Origin: Bacillus sp. B-jedd
GTDB taxonomy: Bacteria; Bacillota; Bacilli; Bacillales; Cytobacillaceae
Length of the DNA stretch: 64,000 nucleotides
Direction: 5' to 3'
Assembly: GCF_000821085.1 (NCBI RefSeq)
Contig: NZ_CCXR01000001.1
Coordinates: 4,318,501-4,382,500 of the forward strand
Shown here: piece after piece, positions 46,919 to 60,120 of the stretch
Layout of the letters: every line of letters starts with the position of its first letter
How positions within the stretch are numbered: the first letter of the stretch is position 1
Program-made: the position numbers and the translations under genes
The notes under the pieces: generated by a model
What the model saw: only the letters and a program-made list of their open reading frames with translations
What the model was told of the DNA's origin: nothing
The model's database searches: none

Positions 46919-48811
46919 TTATTCTGCTTTTACCCTTGCAACCCGCCCATGCTCCAAATAAACAAGGAGGATGGAAATATCGGCAGGGTTCACCCCTGAA
47001 ATCCTTGATGCTTGGGCAATGGACAGCGGCCTTACCTCTTTGAGATTATGGCGCGCCTCATTCGCGATTCCCGGGATGGCATTGTAATCAATATTTTCAG
47101 GGATCTTTTTATTTTCCATCTTTTTCAGGCGGTCAACCTGCTGAAGGGATTTTTCTATATATCCTTCATACTTGATATGAATTTCAACTTGCTCTTTCAC
47201 TTCATCATCAAAGGTTATTTCCGGGGGAATGATGCCTTCAATATGGCTGTAATTCATCTCGGTCCGCCGCAGGAAATCAGCAGCCCTGATACCATCTTTC
47301 AGTTCGCTTCCACCGAGTGTCCGGATTAGTTCCTGAACTTCAGGCGTCGGCTTGATAATGGTCTCTCTCAGCCTCTTGATTTCCGCCTCTATCGCAGCCT
47401 GCTTATTTTGGAACTTGGCATATCTTTCTTCCGGAATAAGGCCGATCTTATGGCCAACCTCAGTCAGCCTGAGGTCTGCATTATCATGGCGCAATAGCAA
47501 ACGATACTCTGCCCTTGAAGTCAGCAGCCGGTAAGGCTCGCTCGTTCCTTTCGTGACCAGGTCATCGATCATGACGCCGATATACGCTTCCGAACGGCTT
47601 AAAATGAGCTCATCTTTCCCTAGTGCTTTCAATGCCGCATTTATGCCCGCCATTAAGCCTTGCCCGGCAGCCTCTTCGTAGCCGGAGGTGCCATTTATCT
47701 GGCCCGCGGTATAAAGATTTTTAATTTTTTTCGTCTCCAGAGTCGGCCATAGCTGGGTTGGGACAATCGCGTCATATTCAATCGCATATCCCGCCCTCAT
47801 CAATCGCGCATCTTTCAGAGCCGGGATTGATTTTAGCAGGCGATGCTGCACATCTTCCGGAAGGCTTGTCGAAAGTCCCTGAACGTACACTTCATCGGTA
47901 TTCCGTCCTTCTGGTTCAAGAAAAATCTGATGGCGCGGCTTATCATTGAACCGTACGACCTTGTCCTCAATCGAAGGGCAATAACGCGGCCCGGAACCTT
48001 TGATCATACCGGAGAACATCGGAGACCGATGCAGGTTTTCGTCAATGATTTGGTGCGTATGCTCATTCGTATAGGTCAGCCAGCATGGCAGCTGGTCTGT
48101 AATGTATTTCGTTGTTTCATATGAAAAAGCCCTTGGAGTTTCGTCTCCTGGCTGGATTTCCGTCTGTGAATAATCAATTGTGCCGCCATGGACCCTTGGA
48201 GGGGTACCTGTTTTAAAGCGGACGAGATCAAAGCCCAGTTCTTCTAAGTGCTCTGACAATTTTATCGAAGGCTGCTGATTATTTGGCCCGCTGGAATACT
48301 TCAAGTCACCGAGGATAATTTCACCACGGAGGAAGGTTCCGGTAGTGATGATGACTGTTTTTGCCCGGTAAACCGCTCCGGTTTGCGTTATGGCTCCAGT
48401 ACATACGCCATCCTCGACAATGAGCTTTTCAACCATCCCTTGGATAAGTGTCAGGTTTTTTTCGCTTTCGAGCGTCTTTTTCATTTCATGCTGATAGGCA
48501 AACTTGTCCGCCTGCGCCCTTAAAGCGCGGACAGCAGGCCCTTTGCCTGTATTGAGCATCCTCATTTGAATATATGTTTTATCGATATTTCTTCCCATCT
48601 CGCCGCCTAGGGCATCAATTTCCCTAACGACGATCCCTTTTGCCGGCCCACCAATTGAAGGATTGCACGGCATAAAAGCGACCATATCGAGATTTATCGT
48701 AATCATTAGTGTCTTTGCGCCAATCCGGGCAGCTGCCAATCCGGCCTCACTGCCTGCATGTCCGGCGCCAATTACAATCACGTCATAATTTCCGGCCTCG
48801 TATTGCATCAC
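46919..48811 (-). CDS. mnmG: tRNA uridine-5-carboxymethylaminomethyl modification enzyme MnmG
   Basis: A 630-aa FAD protein. [19 protein letters not shown] near the N-terminus is the FAD-binding motif. With MnmE it modifies wobble U34 in several tRNAs. It starts at 48811 with GGAGGCAGCGTG upstream. Confidence 0.96.
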   Translation of the reverse strand: MMQYEAGNYDVIVIGAGHAGSEAGLAAARIGAKTLMITINLDMVAFMPCNPSIGGPAKGIVVREIDALGGEMGRNIDKTYIQMRMLNTGKGPAVRALRAQADKFAYQHEMKKTLESEKNLTLIQGMVEKLIVEDGVCTGAITQTGAVYRAKTVIITTGTFLRGEIILGDLKYSSGPNNQQPSIKLSEHLEELGFDLVRFKTGTPPRVHGGTIDYSQTEIQPGDETPRAFSYETTKYITDQLPCWLTYTNEHTHQIIDENLHRSPMFSGMIKGSGPRYCPSIEDKVVRFNDKPRHQIFLEPEGRNTDEVYVQGLSTSLPEDVQHRLLKSIPALKDARLMRAGYAIEYDAIVPTQLWPTLETKKIKNLYTAGQINGTSGYEEAAGQGLMAGINAALKALGKDELILSRSEAYIGVMIDDLVTKGTSEPYRLLTSRAEYRLLLRHDNADLRLTEVGHKIGLIPEERYAKFQNKQAAIEAEIKRLRETIIKPTPEVQELIRTLGGSELKDGIRAADFLRRTEMNYSHIEGIIPPEITFDDEVKEQVEIHIKYEGYIEKSLQQVDRLKKMENKKIPENIDYNAIPGIANEARHNLKEVRPLSIAQASRISGVNPADISILLVYLEHGRVARVKAE

Positions 48812-48851
48812 GCTGCCTCCTTTTTTAAAAATACTGCTTTATTTATTATAA

Positions 48852-48899
48852 GGCTCAGTTAAAGGTGAGTGTTGATTTACTATGAAGTTGATTGGAACG
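48852..48899. repeat. Dispersed 48-bp repeat, copy 1
   Basis: Begins GGCTCAGTTAAAGGTGAGTG and ends GAAGTTGATTGGAACG. It recurs at 62781-62828 with 2 differences in 48 bp. It lies between mnmE and mnmG. Confidence 0.85.
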
Positions 48900-48945
48900 G
48901 AGTGGAAATCAACAATCAAGGATAACAGAGTCTATTATAAAGGAA

Positions 48946-50331
48946 TCATTTCCCCAGGCAAAATTGTGAAAAGAGTTGGTCAATCAAGCTTTCATGGACG
49001 CTTTCCCCGATCACTTCACCCAGAAGCTCCCATGATCTTGTCAAATCGATTTGGACAATATCAATCGGCACGCCCATCTCGACACCATTGATTGCTTCCT
49101 CAATCGAATGCTGCGCCTGGCTGAGCAGGGCAATATGCCGGCTGTTTGATACATAGGTCATATCACCAGCTTCAATCGTGCCACCAAAAAACAGTTCAGC
49201 AATTGCTTCTTCGAGTTCGTCAATTCCTCTGTCTTCAAGAAGGGATGTCGTTACAATTCTTCTTTCCCCTGCTAGAGACCGGACCTCTTCCAGATCGATT
49301 TTACCGGGAAGATCTGTTTTATTAACGATAATAATGGCGTCCATTCCTTCTGCAGCCTTGAAGATATTCCGATCCTCATCAGTCAGCCTGTCAGAGAAAT
49401 TCAGGACGAGCAGGATAAGATCGGCTTCTTTCAACACCTGCCTGGATCTTTCTACGCCTATTTTCTCAACAATATCTTCTGTTTCCCTGATCCCGGCCGT
49501 ATCAAGCAGACGCAGAGGGACACCGCGAACATTGACGTATTCCTCAATGACATCCCTGGTTGTTCCGGGAATATCCGTTACAATAGCCTTATTCTCCTGG
49601 GCCAAGCTGTTGAGCAGGGATGATTTTCCGACATTCGGCCTTCCGACAATAACGGTCGACAGTCCTTCCCTTAATATCTTACCCTGTTGGGACGTTTGCA
49701 AAAGCTTATTAATTTCATCTCGGACATAACCCGTTTTCTCAAGTAGCATATGATGCGTCATTTCCTCGACATCGTCATACTCGGGATAGTCGATATTGAC
49801 TTCCACATGTGCTAATGTTTCTAAAATTTCCTGACGAAGCTTCCGGATCAGCCGCGACAGCCGCCCTTCCATCTGTCCTAACGCAACATTCATGGCCCTG
49901 TCCGTTTTTGCGCGGATTAAATCCATTACCGCTTCAGCCTGTGACAAGTCAATCCGCCCGTTCAGAAACGCTCGCTTCGTAAATTCTCCAGGCTCGGCAA
50001 GCCTTGCTCCATTATTCAGGACGAGCTGGAGGACGCGGTTGACCGAAACAAGCCCACCATGACAATTTATTTCTATGACATCTTCTCTTGTAAATGTCTT
50101 TGGTCCCCTCATGGCGGACACCATGACTTCCTCGACAACTTCCCCTGTCCTCGGGTCTGTAAGATGCCCGTAATGAATGGTATGGGAATCTGCCTCTGCA
50201 AGCCGTTTGCCTCCCGGGCTTTTAAAAATACCATCCGCAATCCGGAACGCGTCATCGCCACTCAGCCGGACAATCGCAATCGCTCCCTCACCCATTGGTG
50301 TCGATATTGCCGCAATTGTATCAAATTCCAC
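48946..50331 (-). CDS. mnmE: tRNA modification GTPase MnmE
   Basis: A 461-aa GTPase. The GTG at 50331 ([18 protein letters not shown]) follows AGAGGTGGGAAAA and fits the family length; the frame extending to 50418 is not used. The G domain has [13 protein letters not shown] near residue 223 and the C-terminal FCLGK Cys motif is present. It works with MnmG on wobble uridines. Confidence 0.96.
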   Translation of the reverse strand: MEFDTIAAISTPMGEGAIAIVRLSGDDAFRIADGIFKSPGGKRLAEADSHTIHYGHLTDPRTGEVVEEVMVSAMRGPKTFTREDVIEINCHGGLVSVNRVLQLVLNNGARLAEPGEFTKRAFLNGRIDLSQAEAVMDLIRAKTDRAMNVALGQMEGRLSRLIRKLRQEILETLAHVEVNIDYPEYDDVEEMTHHMLLEKTGYVRDEINKLLQTSQQGKILREGLSTVIVGRPNVGKSSLLNSLAQENKAIVTDIPGTTRDVIEEYVNVRGVPLRLLDTAGIRETEDIVEKIGVERSRQVLKEADLILLVLNFSDRLTDEDRNIFKAAEGMDAIIIVNKTDLPGKIDLEEVRSLAGERRIVTTSLLEDRGIDELEEAIAELFFGGTIEAGDMTYVSNSRHIALLSQAQHSIEEAINGVEMGVPIDIVQIDLTRSWELLGEVIGESVHESLIDQLFSQFCLGK

Positions 50332-50432
50332 TTTTCCCACCTCTTTTCCCTTAAAAAATATCCATCTATTTAGTCTTGCCTTATCAACAATCCCCAAAAC
50401 ACTAGAATACCATATCATTCAATTGCAAAAAA

Positions 50433-50489
50433 CTATCCACAACCCACAAAATGAACATGTTTTATTTTAACTTATCCACATGTGAATAA
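50433..50489. promoter_or_regulatory. DnaA boxes upstream of mnmE
   Basis: A perfect TTATCCACA at 50472-50480, a one-mismatch box at 50433-50441 (CTATCCACA) and a one-mismatch reverse box at 50481-50489 (TGTGAATAA). They lie in the mnmE-jag intergenic region. Confidence 0.65.
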
Positions 50490-50545
50490 CAATAAAGCAA
50501 TCGGAACTTTACATTAGGCCTTTCAGTGCCGATCTTTTTAAGCGC

Positions 50546-50588
50546 AAAAAAACATCCCGCCTCCTCATATGGATTGCGGGATGTTCCG
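50546..50588 (-). terminator. Terminator after jag
   Basis: On the minus strand, AACATCCCGC and GCGGGATGTT flank a 15-nt loop, with a following T run. Confidence 0.8.
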
Positions 50589-50599
50589 TTTTATTGTTA

Positions 50600-51220
50600 T
50601 TACCTTGCTGGCGTAATGACGATATGCCGGTGCGGTTCAGTTCCATCTGAATAAGTCTTCACCCTGCTGTTTTCCGCAAGGGCTGTATGGATGACTTTTC
50701 GTTCATATGAAGGCATCGGCTCGAGTGTGACTGGCCTGCCTGTCTTTAGGGCCTTCTGCGCGAGCCGCTGCGCCAGCTGGATCAGCGTCTCATTCCTGCG
50801 TGCACGGTAATCTTCCGCGTCGAGGATAACGGTTAAATATTGTTCCGAGGAACGATTGATGACTAATTGGGTTAAATATTGCAATGAATTGAGGGTTTGT
50901 CCTCTTTTTCCAATCAGCAAAGCAATCTTTTCACCTGATAATACAAAGGTGACGTGCTTGCCTTCTCTTGAAGTTTCAATCTCAATTGAAGCTCCCATTT
51001 GTTCGCTTACCTGTGTCAGGAACTTCTTTGCTTCTTCAAGCGGATCCGGCTTCAAGGTTACTTTCACCACTGCTGGCTTAGAACCGAACAAGCCGAAAAT
51101 CCCCTTTTTCCCTTGATCAACAATCTCTACTTCTGTGCGGTCTTTGGTTGTGTTTAGTTGAGCGAGTGCTGATTTTACTGCTTCTTCAACGGTTTGTCCG
51201 CTGGCAGTTATCTGTTTCAC
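50600..51220 (-). CDS. jag: RNA-binding protein KhpB (Jag)
   Basis: A 206-aa protein with a Jag-N domain ([14 protein letters not shown], start), a KH domain (about 75-150) and a C-terminal R3H domain (about 145-206). It binds RNA and is linked to cell elongation and sporulation. It overlaps the yidC stop by 4 bp. Confidence 0.94.
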   Translation of the reverse strand: MKQITASGQTVEEAVKSALAQLNTTKDRTEVEIVDQGKKGIFGLFGSKPAVVKVTLKPDPLEEAKKFLTQVSEQMGASIEIETSREGKHVTFVLSGEKIALLIGKRGQTLNSLQYLTQLVINRSSEQYLTVILDAEDYRARRNETLIQLAQRLAQKALKTGRPVTLEPMPSYERKVIHTALAENSRVKTYSDGTEPHRHIVITPAR

Positions 51221-51993
51221 TTTTTAGCTCCCCCCGCGCCGCCGGCAGCTGATGCTTTTTTCAGGTCCGGCCCTTTAATGAAATATGTTTGGACAATCAT
51301 AAACAAGTTCCCCACTACCCAGTAAAGTGAAAGGGCTGCCGGGAAATTGATGGCAAACACAAGAATCATAATCGGCATCATGTAAAGCATCATTTGCATT
51401 TGCGGGTTGGCCTCTGATCCCGCCATCATCATCTTTTGCTGGATGAATGTCGTTATCCCCGCCACAATAGGTAAAATATAATAAGGGTCCTTGTCCCCAA
51501 GGTCGAACCAAAGGAATTCATGGTCAGCAATTGCTCTTGTTCTGGAAATGGCATGGTAGAAACCAATCAGAATCGGCATTTGAACAAGAAGCGGGAAGCA
51601 TCCTGCCAAAGGATTGACACCGTGTTTCTGGAACAAAGCCATTGTTTCCTGCTGAAGCTTTTGCTGGGTTTTCTGGTCTTTTGAGCTATATTTTTCACGA
51701 AGTTTCTGCATTTCCGGCTGCAGCGCCTGCATCGCTTTAGAGCTTTTTGTCTGCTTGATCATCAGCGGCAGCATGGCCAGGCGGATAATGATCGTAACAA
51801 AAATGATAGAAAGACCGAAGCTGCCCCATAAAAGATGCGCTCCCTCGGTAATCAGCCAGGAAAGCGGGTAAACAATATACTCATTCCAAAAACCAGTGCT
51901 TTCTGCTGTGATGGGCTTTTTTATGTCGGTACAGCCCGCTAATAGAAAAACAAATAAAAATAATCCGATATACTTTACTATTCGTTTACTCAA
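51217..51993 (-). CDS. yidC: Membrane protein insertase YidC (SpoIIIJ)
   Basis: A 258-aa lipoprotein insertase. The TTG at 51993 ([21 protein letters not shown]) follows AAGGAGGAAA and places the lipobox LLAGC at Cys21. Five membrane segments follow, with a charged cytosolic loop rich in Q and K. It inserts membrane proteins with or without Sec. It overlaps jag. Confidence 0.95.
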   Translation of the reverse strand: MSKRIVKYIGLFLFVFLLAGCTDIKKPITAESTGFWNEYIVYPLSWLITEGAHLLWGSFGLSIIFVTIIIRLAMLPLMIKQTKSSKAMQALQPEMQKLREKYSSKDQKTQQKLQQETMALFQKHGVNPLAGCFPLLVQMPILIGFYHAISRTRAIADHEFLWFDLGDKDPYYILPIVAGITTFIQQKMMMAGSEANPQMQMMLYMMPIMILVFAINFPAALSLYWVVGNLFMIVQTYFIKGPDLKKASAAGGAGGAKK

Positions 51994-52135
51994 CCGAAAT
52001 TTCCTCCTTAAACGGATGGGTGTCAAATTTTAAGGTGATTCCCCTAACCAAGTGTTTTGGGAATGCTATCTGAATCATTCTATCATTTTTTCAGAGGAAG
52101 TGCTTTCAAAATCTTCTCATGTTATGGAAAAAGTG

Positions 52136-52507
52136 CTAGTTTTTTTCCTCTTTATGAACAGGAAAGTCCCTTTTTAGGACTTTAGCAAGTTTAAGCACAT
52201 GCGCAAGGCTCTTTTTTACCTCGAAAAAATCCATATCAGCGACAGGCTTTCTGGCGATAATTACATAATCCCTGCCACTGGCCAGCCCTTCCTTCATTTC
52301 AAAAACGGATTGCCTAATATATCTTTTAATCTGGTTGCGCATAACGGCATTTCCGATTTTTTTGCTGACAGATAATCCAATCCGGAATAGCTGTTGTTCC
52401 TCTTTTTTTAACACATACACGATGAATTGCCGGTTCGCGGTCGATTGGCCTCTTTTAAAGACAGCCTGGAACTCTTCATTTTTCTTGATCCTGTGTTCTT
52501 TTTTCAC
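52136..52507 (-). CDS. rnpA: Ribonuclease P protein component
   Basis: A 123-aa protein. The GTG at 52507 ([17 protein letters not shown]) follows GAAGGTGA and matches the usual N-terminus; an ATG at 52558 would add 17 unconserved residues. The RNR motif region [17 protein letters not shown] is present. It supports RNase P RNA in tRNA 5' processing. Confidence 0.95.
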   Translation of the reverse strand: MKKEHRIKKNEEFQAVFKRGQSTANRQFIVYVLKKEEQQLFRIGLSVSKKIGNAVMRNQIKRYIRQSVFEMKEGLASGRDYVIIARKPVADMDFFEVKKSLAHVLKLAKVLKRDFPVHKEEKN

Positions 52508-52632
52508 GACTTCACCTTCATTCTGCGCGGCTTCCTGTGCATGTCTTTCCTCTGTCATCCTATCCGTTCATGTCGACGGTTATTCGCTTGGATAGCGAGG
52601 AAATTTTGGTACTTTCAAAGAGCTGATGATAG

Positions 52633-52663
52633 AAAAAAGACCACTGAGACGGTCAGTGGCCTA
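52633..52663 (-). terminator. Terminator/attenuator between rpmH and rnpA
   Basis: On the minus strand, GGCCACTGACC and the complementary GTCTCAGTGGTC stem, followed by TTTTTT. It begins at the rpmH stop. Confidence 0.75.
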
Positions 52664-52795
52664 AGCTGATAATACTTTTCTTCCCTTTTGACGGCGGCGG
52701 GCAAGTACCCTGCGTCCGGTTGCTGAGCTCATACGGCTACGGAAACCGTGAACTTTGCTATGCTTTCTTTTCTTTGGTTGATAAGTCCTTTTCAC
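52661..52795 (-). CDS. rpmH: 50S ribosomal protein L34
   Basis: A 44-aa protein with a GTG start (GTGAAAAGGACTTATCAACC; GGGAGGTG upstream). It reads [20 protein letters not shown] and ends GRKVLSA, the full L34 sequence. It is too short for a normal ORF cut-off. A SigA promoter with an 18-bp spacer lies upstream. Confidence 0.97.
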   Translation of the reverse strand: MKRTYQPKKRKHSKVHGFRSRMSSATGRRVLARRRQKGRKVLSA

Positions 52796-52877
52796 TAGAT
52801 GACACCTCCCTGAAGAATTGCTTATATAGACAGTCTGAATGCATTTATTTTTTCGCTTAGTAGAGACAGTCTTAATT

Positions 52878-52907
52878 ATTATAGGGAAGCACCTGCTAAA
52901 ATGTCAA
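52878..52907 (-). promoter_or_regulatory. rpmH promoter
   Basis: On the minus strand, TTGACA (52907-52902), 18-bp spacer, TATAAT (52883-52878). Confidence 0.8.
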
Positions 52908-53062
52908 CTCCTGTTTCGTTATTTCATTCTTCTTCCAGCAGAAAATAAACTATCCTTCCGGGATCCTCTTTCTTCCTGGGCAGCATTTTTGCAAAAATAA
53001 ATTTCTGTAATCGGTTGATGCTATCTAGAAAAAAACAACTATTTTATCCCCTGAAAACGCCT

Positions 53063-53380
53063 TGTGGATAATTTCCGACAGATTTTTCATTTTGTCCCGC
53101 AGTTATAGACAAGATTTTCACAAACCCCAGTATTGTGGATAATTTAAACAGCTTTGGATGTGGTTCTTGTGGATAATTCTGAAAAACCATTGCGCCACTT
53201 ACTTTTATTTGGTATTATAGTTGTGTTTTCACTTCTAATAATTCTATGTGGATAAACTAAATATCCACAGACTGTGGATAACTTGTGGACAGGTTATCCA
53301 ATGGCTATGTAAAAGATTGTCCACAAGCAGTGGATATTGTCGAAACCTCTTATTCTTTCCTTATATTATGTTTTTCCACA
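53063..53380. promoter_or_regulatory. oriC: oriC, incA/incB part: DnaA-box cluster between rpmH and dnaA
   Basis: Perfect boxes TGTGGATAA lie at 53063-53071, 53134-53142, 53168-53176, 53247-53255 and 53273-53281. Near matches occur at 53261-53269 (ATATCCACA), 53317-53325 (TTGTCCACA) and 53372-53380 (TTTTCCACA). This is the upstream half of a bipartite Bacillus origin. It also regulates dnaA. Confidence 0.9.
53190..53218 (+). promoter_or_regulatory. dnaA promoter
   Basis: TTGCGC (53190-53195), 17-bp spacer, TATTAT (53213-53218), within the DnaA-box cluster. Confidence 0.6.
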
Positions 53381-53510
53381 AATCCATCATCTTGAATAAA
53401 AATTCATCAGGGTTATACAAGCTGTATAACCGTCTGTAAACTATTCAACTAGTATCATTTTTATCGGCAAAATCAGGGGTTAAGAGATAAGAAAAGGGAG
53501 GGGAAAATCG

Positions 53511-54857
53511 TTGGAAAACATTGCAGACCTTTGGAATGCGGCATTAGCTACGATTGAAACGAAAATCAGCAAGCCAAGTTTCGATACATGGCTAAAGTCG
53601 ACAAAGGCGCATTCGCTGCAGGGCAACACTCTTGTTGTGACTGCTCCGAATGAATTTGCGCGGGACTGGCTGGAAGAGCGGTATTCGCAATTAATAGCGG
53701 GAATCCTTTATGACATCACCGGCGAAGCACTAGAAGTCAAGTTCATCATTCCTCAAGTAAAGAGTGATGATGAGCCAGAGCTTCCACAGCCGAAGAAGAA
53801 ACTTAGAAAAGAAGAAGAGTCGAACGATATTCCGCAAACAATGCTGAATCCGAAGTATACTTTTGACACATTCGTCATTGGATCGGGGAACCGGTTTGCC
53901 CATGCCGCTTCGCTTGCTGTTGCGGAAGCGCCTGCTAAAGCTTATAACCCGCTATTTATCTATGGAGGCGTTGGATTGGGTAAAACCCACTTGATGCATG
54001 CGATCGGCCATTACGTCCTTGAACATAATCCTTCGGCAAAAGTGGTTTATCTTTCATCTGAAAAATTTACTAATGAATTCATCAATTCGATCCGTGATAA
54101 CAAAGCGATTGAATTCCGGAACAAATATAGGAAAGTCGATGTTTTGTTAATCGATGATATTCAATTTTTGGCAGGAAAAGAATCGACGCAAGAGGAATTT
54201 TTCCATACTTTCAATACACTCCATGAGGAAAGCAAACAAATCATCATTTCAAGTGACCGTCCTCCAAAGGAAATTCCGACCCTTGAAGACCGGCTTCGTT
54301 CCAGGTTCGAATGGGGGCTTATTACCGATATCACGCCTCCTGATCTCGAGACAAGGATTGCCATCCTCCGGAAAAAAGCGAAAGCGGAAGGCCTGGACAT
54401 TCCAAATGAAGTGATGCTTTATATTGCAAATCAAATTGATTCGAACATCCGTGAACTTGAGGGCGCGCTTATCCGTGTCGTTGCTTATTCATCGTTGATT
54501 AATAAGGATATCAACGCGGATCTTGCAGCGGAAGCTCTTAAAGATATCATTCCAAGCTCAAAGCCGAAAATTGTGACTATCCTTGATATCCAAAAAGCGG
54601 TTGGCCAGCAGTTCAATGTAAAGCTGGAAGATTTTAAGGCAAAAAAGAGAACAAAATCGGTTGCTTTCCCGAGACAGGTCGCTATGTATCTTTCCAGGGA
54701 GCTGACTGACTTTTCCCTGCCGAAAATTGGCGAGGAGTTTGGCGGCCGTGACCACACGACTGTCATCCATGCCCATGAAAAGATTTCTAGGCTACTGACT
54801 ACGGATTCCCAGCTCCAGAAGCAAGTGAAGGAATTGAATGACCTGTTGAAAGTTTAG
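53511..54857 (+). CDS. dnaA: Chromosomal replication initiator DnaA
   Basis: A 448-aa initiator. It uses a TTG start (TTGGAAAACATTGCAG) after GGGAGGGG. Domain I (1-85) and a short charged linker are followed by the AAA+ domain, with Walker [11 protein letters not shown] near residue 150 and [10 protein letters not shown]. The C-terminal helix-turn-helix has the conserved [12 protein letters not shown]. It binds the DnaA boxes on both sides and opens oriC. Confidence 0.98.
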   Translation: MENIADLWNAALATIETKISKPSFDTWLKSTKAHSLQGNTLVVTAPNEFARDWLEERYSQLIAGILYDITGEALEVKFIIPQVKSDDEPELPQPKKKLRKEEESNDIPQTMLNPKYTFDTFVIGSGNRFAHAASLAVAEAPAKAYNPLFIYGGVGLGKTHLMHAIGHYVLEHNPSAKVVYLSSEKFTNEFINSIRDNKAIEFRNKYRKVDVLLIDDIQFLAGKESTQEEFFHTFNTLHEESKQIIISSDRPPKEIPTLEDRLRSRFEWGLITDITPPDLETRIAILRKKAKAEGLDIPNEVMLYIANQIDSNIRELEGALIRVVAYSSLINKDINADLAAEALKDIIPSSKPKIVTILDIQKAVGQQFNVKLEDFKAKKRTKSVAFPRQVAMYLSRELTDFSLPKIGEEFGGRDHTTVIHAHEKISRLLTTDSQLQKQVKELNDLLKV

Positions 54858-54864
54858 TTAAATT

Positions 54865-54990
54865 GTGAATAACTAAGATCAAGTTGCACACAGTCTGTCC
54901 ACATGTGGATAGACTGTCTTTCCTTTTGAAAATGGAGTTATCCACAAATCAACAGGGCCTACTAGTACTTCTACGGTTTTTTTAAAGAAC
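54865..54990. promoter_or_regulatory. oriC: oriC, incC part: DnaA boxes, DnaA-trio and unwinding element
   Basis: Boxes: TGTGAATAA (54865, one mismatch), CTGTCCACA (54895), TGTGGATAG (54904), and a perfect TTATCCACA at 54938-54946. After it comes a GC-rich step, then a DnaA-trio-like TACTAGTACTTCTAC (54961-54975), then a T/A-rich stretch (54978-55020). This is the layout of the B. subtilis basal unwinding system. Confidence 0.85.
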
Positions 54991-55042
54991 TTATTATTAT
55001 ATTATTTAAGAAAAAAATTATGCATGAATCGGAGGAAGTTTG

Positions 55043-56179
55043 ATGAAATTCAGTATTCAGCGTGACCATCTGGTCCAAAGCGTAAATGATGTGATGAAAG
55101 CTGTGCCTTCCAGGACAACCATTCCTATTCTGACGGGGATAAAGATTGTTGCAGGAGCAGAAGGTGTTACTTTGACGGGGAGCGACTCTGATATTTCCAT
55201 TGAATCGTTCATCCCGAAAGAAGAAAATGGCGATGAAATTGTAGAAATCAAGCAAACGGGAGCAATTGTTCTCCAGGCGAAGTTCTTTAGTGAAATCGTC
55301 AGGAAGCTTCCTACTGACACAGTCGAAATAGAAGTCCATAATCATCTTCAGACAGTCATCCGATCAGGAAAATCCGAATTCAACCTGAATGGAATTGAAG
55401 CAGAGGAATACCCTCACCTTCCACAAATTGAGGAAAAAAATAAATTCCGAATCCCTGCCGATCTCTTGAAAGCAATGATCAGGCAGACCGTTTTTGCAGT
55501 TTCCGTCTCGGAAACCCGCCCTATCTTGACAGGTGTAAACTGGAAAGCTGAAAATAACGAATTGATCTGTATTGCAACAGATTCGCATCGATTGGCAATG
55601 AGGAAGGCGCGTGTCGAAACAGAAAACAATGAATCCTACAATGTAGTCATTCCTGGAAAAAGCCTGAATGAACTGAGCAAAATTATAGCTGATACAAATG
55701 AGCCGATTGATATCGTCATTACGGATAACCAGGTGCTGTTTAAAGCAAAAAACCTGTTGTTCTTTTCAAGGTTGCTTGAAGGAAACTATCCTGACACTTC
55801 AAGGCTAATCCCACAAGAAAGCAAAACAGATGTTGTGGTATTTACAAAGGATTTCCTGCACGCGATTGACCGTGCTTCCCTTCTCGCAAAAGAAGGAAGA
55901 AATAATGTCGTGAAATTCTCAACATTGGCGGATGGAGTTGTAGAAGTTTCCTCCAATACACCGGAAATCGGTAAAGTAGTTGAAGAGATTCAAAGCCAAT
56001 CCGTTGAGGGTGAGGAACTGAAAATTTCCTTTAGCGCAAAATATATGATGGATGCATTGAAAGCTCTTGAAGGGACAGATATAAAAGTAAGCTTTACCGG
56101 AGCCATGAGGCCGTTTGTCATTCGCCCGCTTCATGATGAATCCACACTCCAGTTGATTTTGCCGGTAAGGACCTATTAA
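55043..56179 (+). CDS. dnaN: DNA polymerase III beta subunit (sliding clamp)
   Basis: A 378-aa clamp with three repeated domains, starting at ATG 55043 (MKFSIQRDHLVQSVNDVMKA) after GGAGGAAG. It ends with FVIRPLHDESTLQLILPVRTY, the conserved C-terminus. Confidence 0.98.
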   Translation: MKFSIQRDHLVQSVNDVMKAVPSRTTIPILTGIKIVAGAEGVTLTGSDSDISIESFIPKEENGDEIVEIKQTGAIVLQAKFFSEIVRKLPTDTVEIEVHNHLQTVIRSGKSEFNLNGIEAEEYPHLPQIEEKNKFRIPADLLKAMIRQTVFAVSVSETRPILTGVNWKAENNELICIATDSHRLAMRKARVETENNESYNVVIPGKSLNELSKIIADTNEPIDIVITDNQVLFKAKNLLFFSRLLEGNYPDTSRLIPQESKTDVVVFTKDFLHAIDRASLLAKEGRNNVVKFSTLADGVVEVSSNTPEIGKVVEEIQSQSVEGEELKISFSAKYMMDALKALEGTDIKVSFTGAMRPFVIRPLHDESTLQLILPVRTY

Positions 56180-56199
56180 TTTTATTTTTTGGAATGAAG

Positions 56200-56233
56200 G
56201 AGGCTGCCGGAGATACTGGCAGCTTTCTTTTCT
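56200..56233 (+). terminator. Terminator after dnaN
   Basis: GGCTGCC, an 8-nt loop, GGCAGCTTTC, then T-rich. Confidence 0.6.
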
Positions 56234-56411
56234 AATCTGAGGTGCGGTGTAAAAGCTTTTTCTTATCGCCTCAGGACGAAAGAGGGCGAATTTTGCAAAA
56301 AAAGCCTTTAAATAGGGCGGAATCTTGTTGTTTCTTACTATTCTTTGTATCTTGGCTGATTTTTTAGTAAAATAAAGTATTAGATACTTTAATGAGAAAT
56401 GAGTGGACCAG

Positions 56412-56630
56412 ATGCCTAAAGAGGTTAAAATCGATACCGGCTATATCACCCTGGGCCAATTCCTGAAGCTTGCTGATGTCATTCAGACAGGCGGGATGGC
56501 CAAATGGTTTCTTGAGGAGCATGAAGTGTTTGTCAATGGGGAGCAGGACCAAAGAAGAGGCCGTAAACTTAGAGCTGGGGACCAAGTGTCCATTCCGGGT
56601 TTTGGTGAGTTCACCGTTGAACAAGCTTAA
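56412..56630 (+). CDS. yaaA: S4-domain protein YaaA (RlbA-type)
   Basis: A 72-aa S4-like RNA-binding protein, starting MPKEVKIDTGYITLGQFLKL. The conserved GGMAKWFLEEHEVFVNGEQD and RRGRKLRAGD are present. A GTG at 56403 is in frame, but 56412 gives the usual length. It is always between dnaN and recF and is thought to act in ribosome or RNA binding. Confidence 0.94.
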   Translation: MPKEVKIDTGYITLGQFLKLADVIQTGGMAKWFLEEHEVFVNGEQDQRRGRKLRAGDQVSIPGFGEFTVEQA

Positions 56631-56642
56631 AAGGATGTCGTT

Positions 56643-57761
56643 ATGTATATTGAACAGCTTGCTCTAAAAAATTACCGGAATTACGAAAGCCTTGAACTTT
56701 CTTTTGAAAACAAGGTGAATGTCATTCTTGGCCAAAATGCCCAGGGTAAGACCAATCTCATGGAATCCATTTATGTCCTTGCCATGGCAAAGTCGCATCG
56801 GACTTCGAATGATAAAGATCTTATTCGCTGGGATGCGGATTATGCTAAAATAGAAGGACGGATCCATCGGAAACATGGCGCGATTCCGATGCAGCTCGTT
56901 ATCTCGAAAAAAGGCAAAAAGGCGTGGTGCAACCATATTGAACAGCAAAGGTTGAGCCAATATGTGGGGAACATGAACGTTGTGATGTTCGCACCCGAAG
57001 ATCTGAACCTGGTCAAAGGAAGCCCACAGGTCCGCCGCCGGTTCATTGATATGGAGATTGGGCAGGTTTCGCCTGTCTATTTACATGGTGTCAGCCAGTA
57101 CTTAAAAATACTCCAACAGCGGAACCATTATTTGAAAATGCTTCAAATCAAGAAAACGAAGGATTTAACGATGCTGGATATTCTTACAGAGCAATTTATC
57201 CAGGCCGCGGTAAAAATAACGGCAAAACGATTTGAATTCCTCGGAATTCTTGAAAAATGGGCCCAGCCTCTCCATAAAGGCATCTCACGTGGAATAGAAA
57301 CTTTGGAAATACGCTACTCCCCTTCGGTGAATGTATTAGAAGGCCAGGATTTGTCGAAAATGATAGGGATATTCGAAGAAAAATTTTCCAAGGTGAAGGA
57401 AAGGGAAATCGAACGGGGCACCACCCTTTTCGGGCCACATCGGGACGATGTATTTTTCCTGGTGAATGGACGGGATGTCCATACTTTCGGCTCACAAGGC
57501 CAGCAGCGGACAACAGCGTTATCCGTCAAATTGGCCGAAATCGACCTGATTCATTCGGAAATAGGTGAATACCCCATCCTCCTGCTGGACGATGTCCTGT
57601 CCGAGCTTGATGATTATCGGCAGTCCCATCTCCTGAATACGATCCTTGGAAAGGTCCAAACGTTTGTGACCACGACAAGTGTGGACGGGATTGACCATCA
57701 AACAATCAAGGAAGCATCAACGTACATTGTCAGTTCGGGAGAGATTATACACGAGAATTGA
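56643..57761 (+). CDS. recF: DNA replication/repair protein RecF
   Basis: A 372-aa SMC-like ATPase. [15 protein letters not shown] (about 31-45) is Walker A and [11 protein letters not shown] is Walker B. RecF helps load RecA at gaps. Confidence 0.97.
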   Translation: MYIEQLALKNYRNYESLELSFENKVNVILGQNAQGKTNLMESIYVLAMAKSHRTSNDKDLIRWDADYAKIEGRIHRKHGAIPMQLVISKKGKKAWCNHIEQQRLSQYVGNMNVVMFAPEDLNLVKGSPQVRRRFIDMEIGQVSPVYLHGVSQYLKILQQRNHYLKMLQIKKTKDLTMLDILTEQFIQAAVKITAKRFEFLGILEKWAQPLHKGISRGIETLEIRYSPSVNVLEGQDLSKMIGIFEEKFSKVKEREIERGTTLFGPHRDDVFFLVNGRDVHTFGSQGQQRTTALSVKLAEIDLIHSEIGEYPILLLDDVLSELDDYRQSHLLNTILGKVQTFVTTTSVDGIDHQTIKEASTYIVSSGEIIHEN

Positions 57762-57770
57762 GGAAAAGGC

Positions 57771-57998
57771 ATGTACATTCATATTGGGGAAGACCATATG
57801 GTACGGGTAAGAGAAATCATCGCCATCATTGATAAGGATAGCGCCGCATCAGGCGTCCAGGAAACGGCCGATGCTATCAACCTTTCCAAAGGTCCCTTTA
57901 AATCCGTTGTCATAACGGAAAAAAATGTTTACTTATCCCCCCTTTCCTCAACTACTTTAAAAAAACGTTCAGCCCAGTCGGGCATACAGGTTTTATAA
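57771..57998 (+). CDS. remB: Extracellular matrix regulatory protein RemB (YaaB)
   Basis: A 75-aa protein (MYIHIGEDHMVRVREIIAII). It matches the DUF370 RemA/RemB family, known as regulators of biofilm matrix genes in Bacillus. It is between recF and gyrB, the usual place. Confidence 0.92.
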   Translation: MYIHIGEDHMVRVREIIAIIDKDSAASGVQETADAINLSKGPFKSVVITEKNVYLSPLSSTTLKKRSAQSGIQVL

Positions 57999-58013
57999 AT
58001 GGACTTGATATAG

Positions 58014-59984
<1,971 letters not shown>

Positions 59985-60025
59985 ACCGTGCTGATCGCGG
60001 TCATATAGTTCCACAAAGCGGAAGC

Positions 60026-60055
60026 CAGGATAGATAGGCATCTATCCTGCTTTTG
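60026..60055 (+). terminator. Hairpin between gyrB and gyrA
   Basis: CAGGATAGAT AGGC ATCTATCCTG followed by CTTTT. A perfect 10-bp stem; probably a terminator or attenuator. Confidence 0.65.
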
Positions 60056-60120
60056 CAATTAATTTAGGGGTAAACGCCGGAAATAATAAGCGGCGGGCAA
60101 TTCCTAATGGAGGTAATTTG

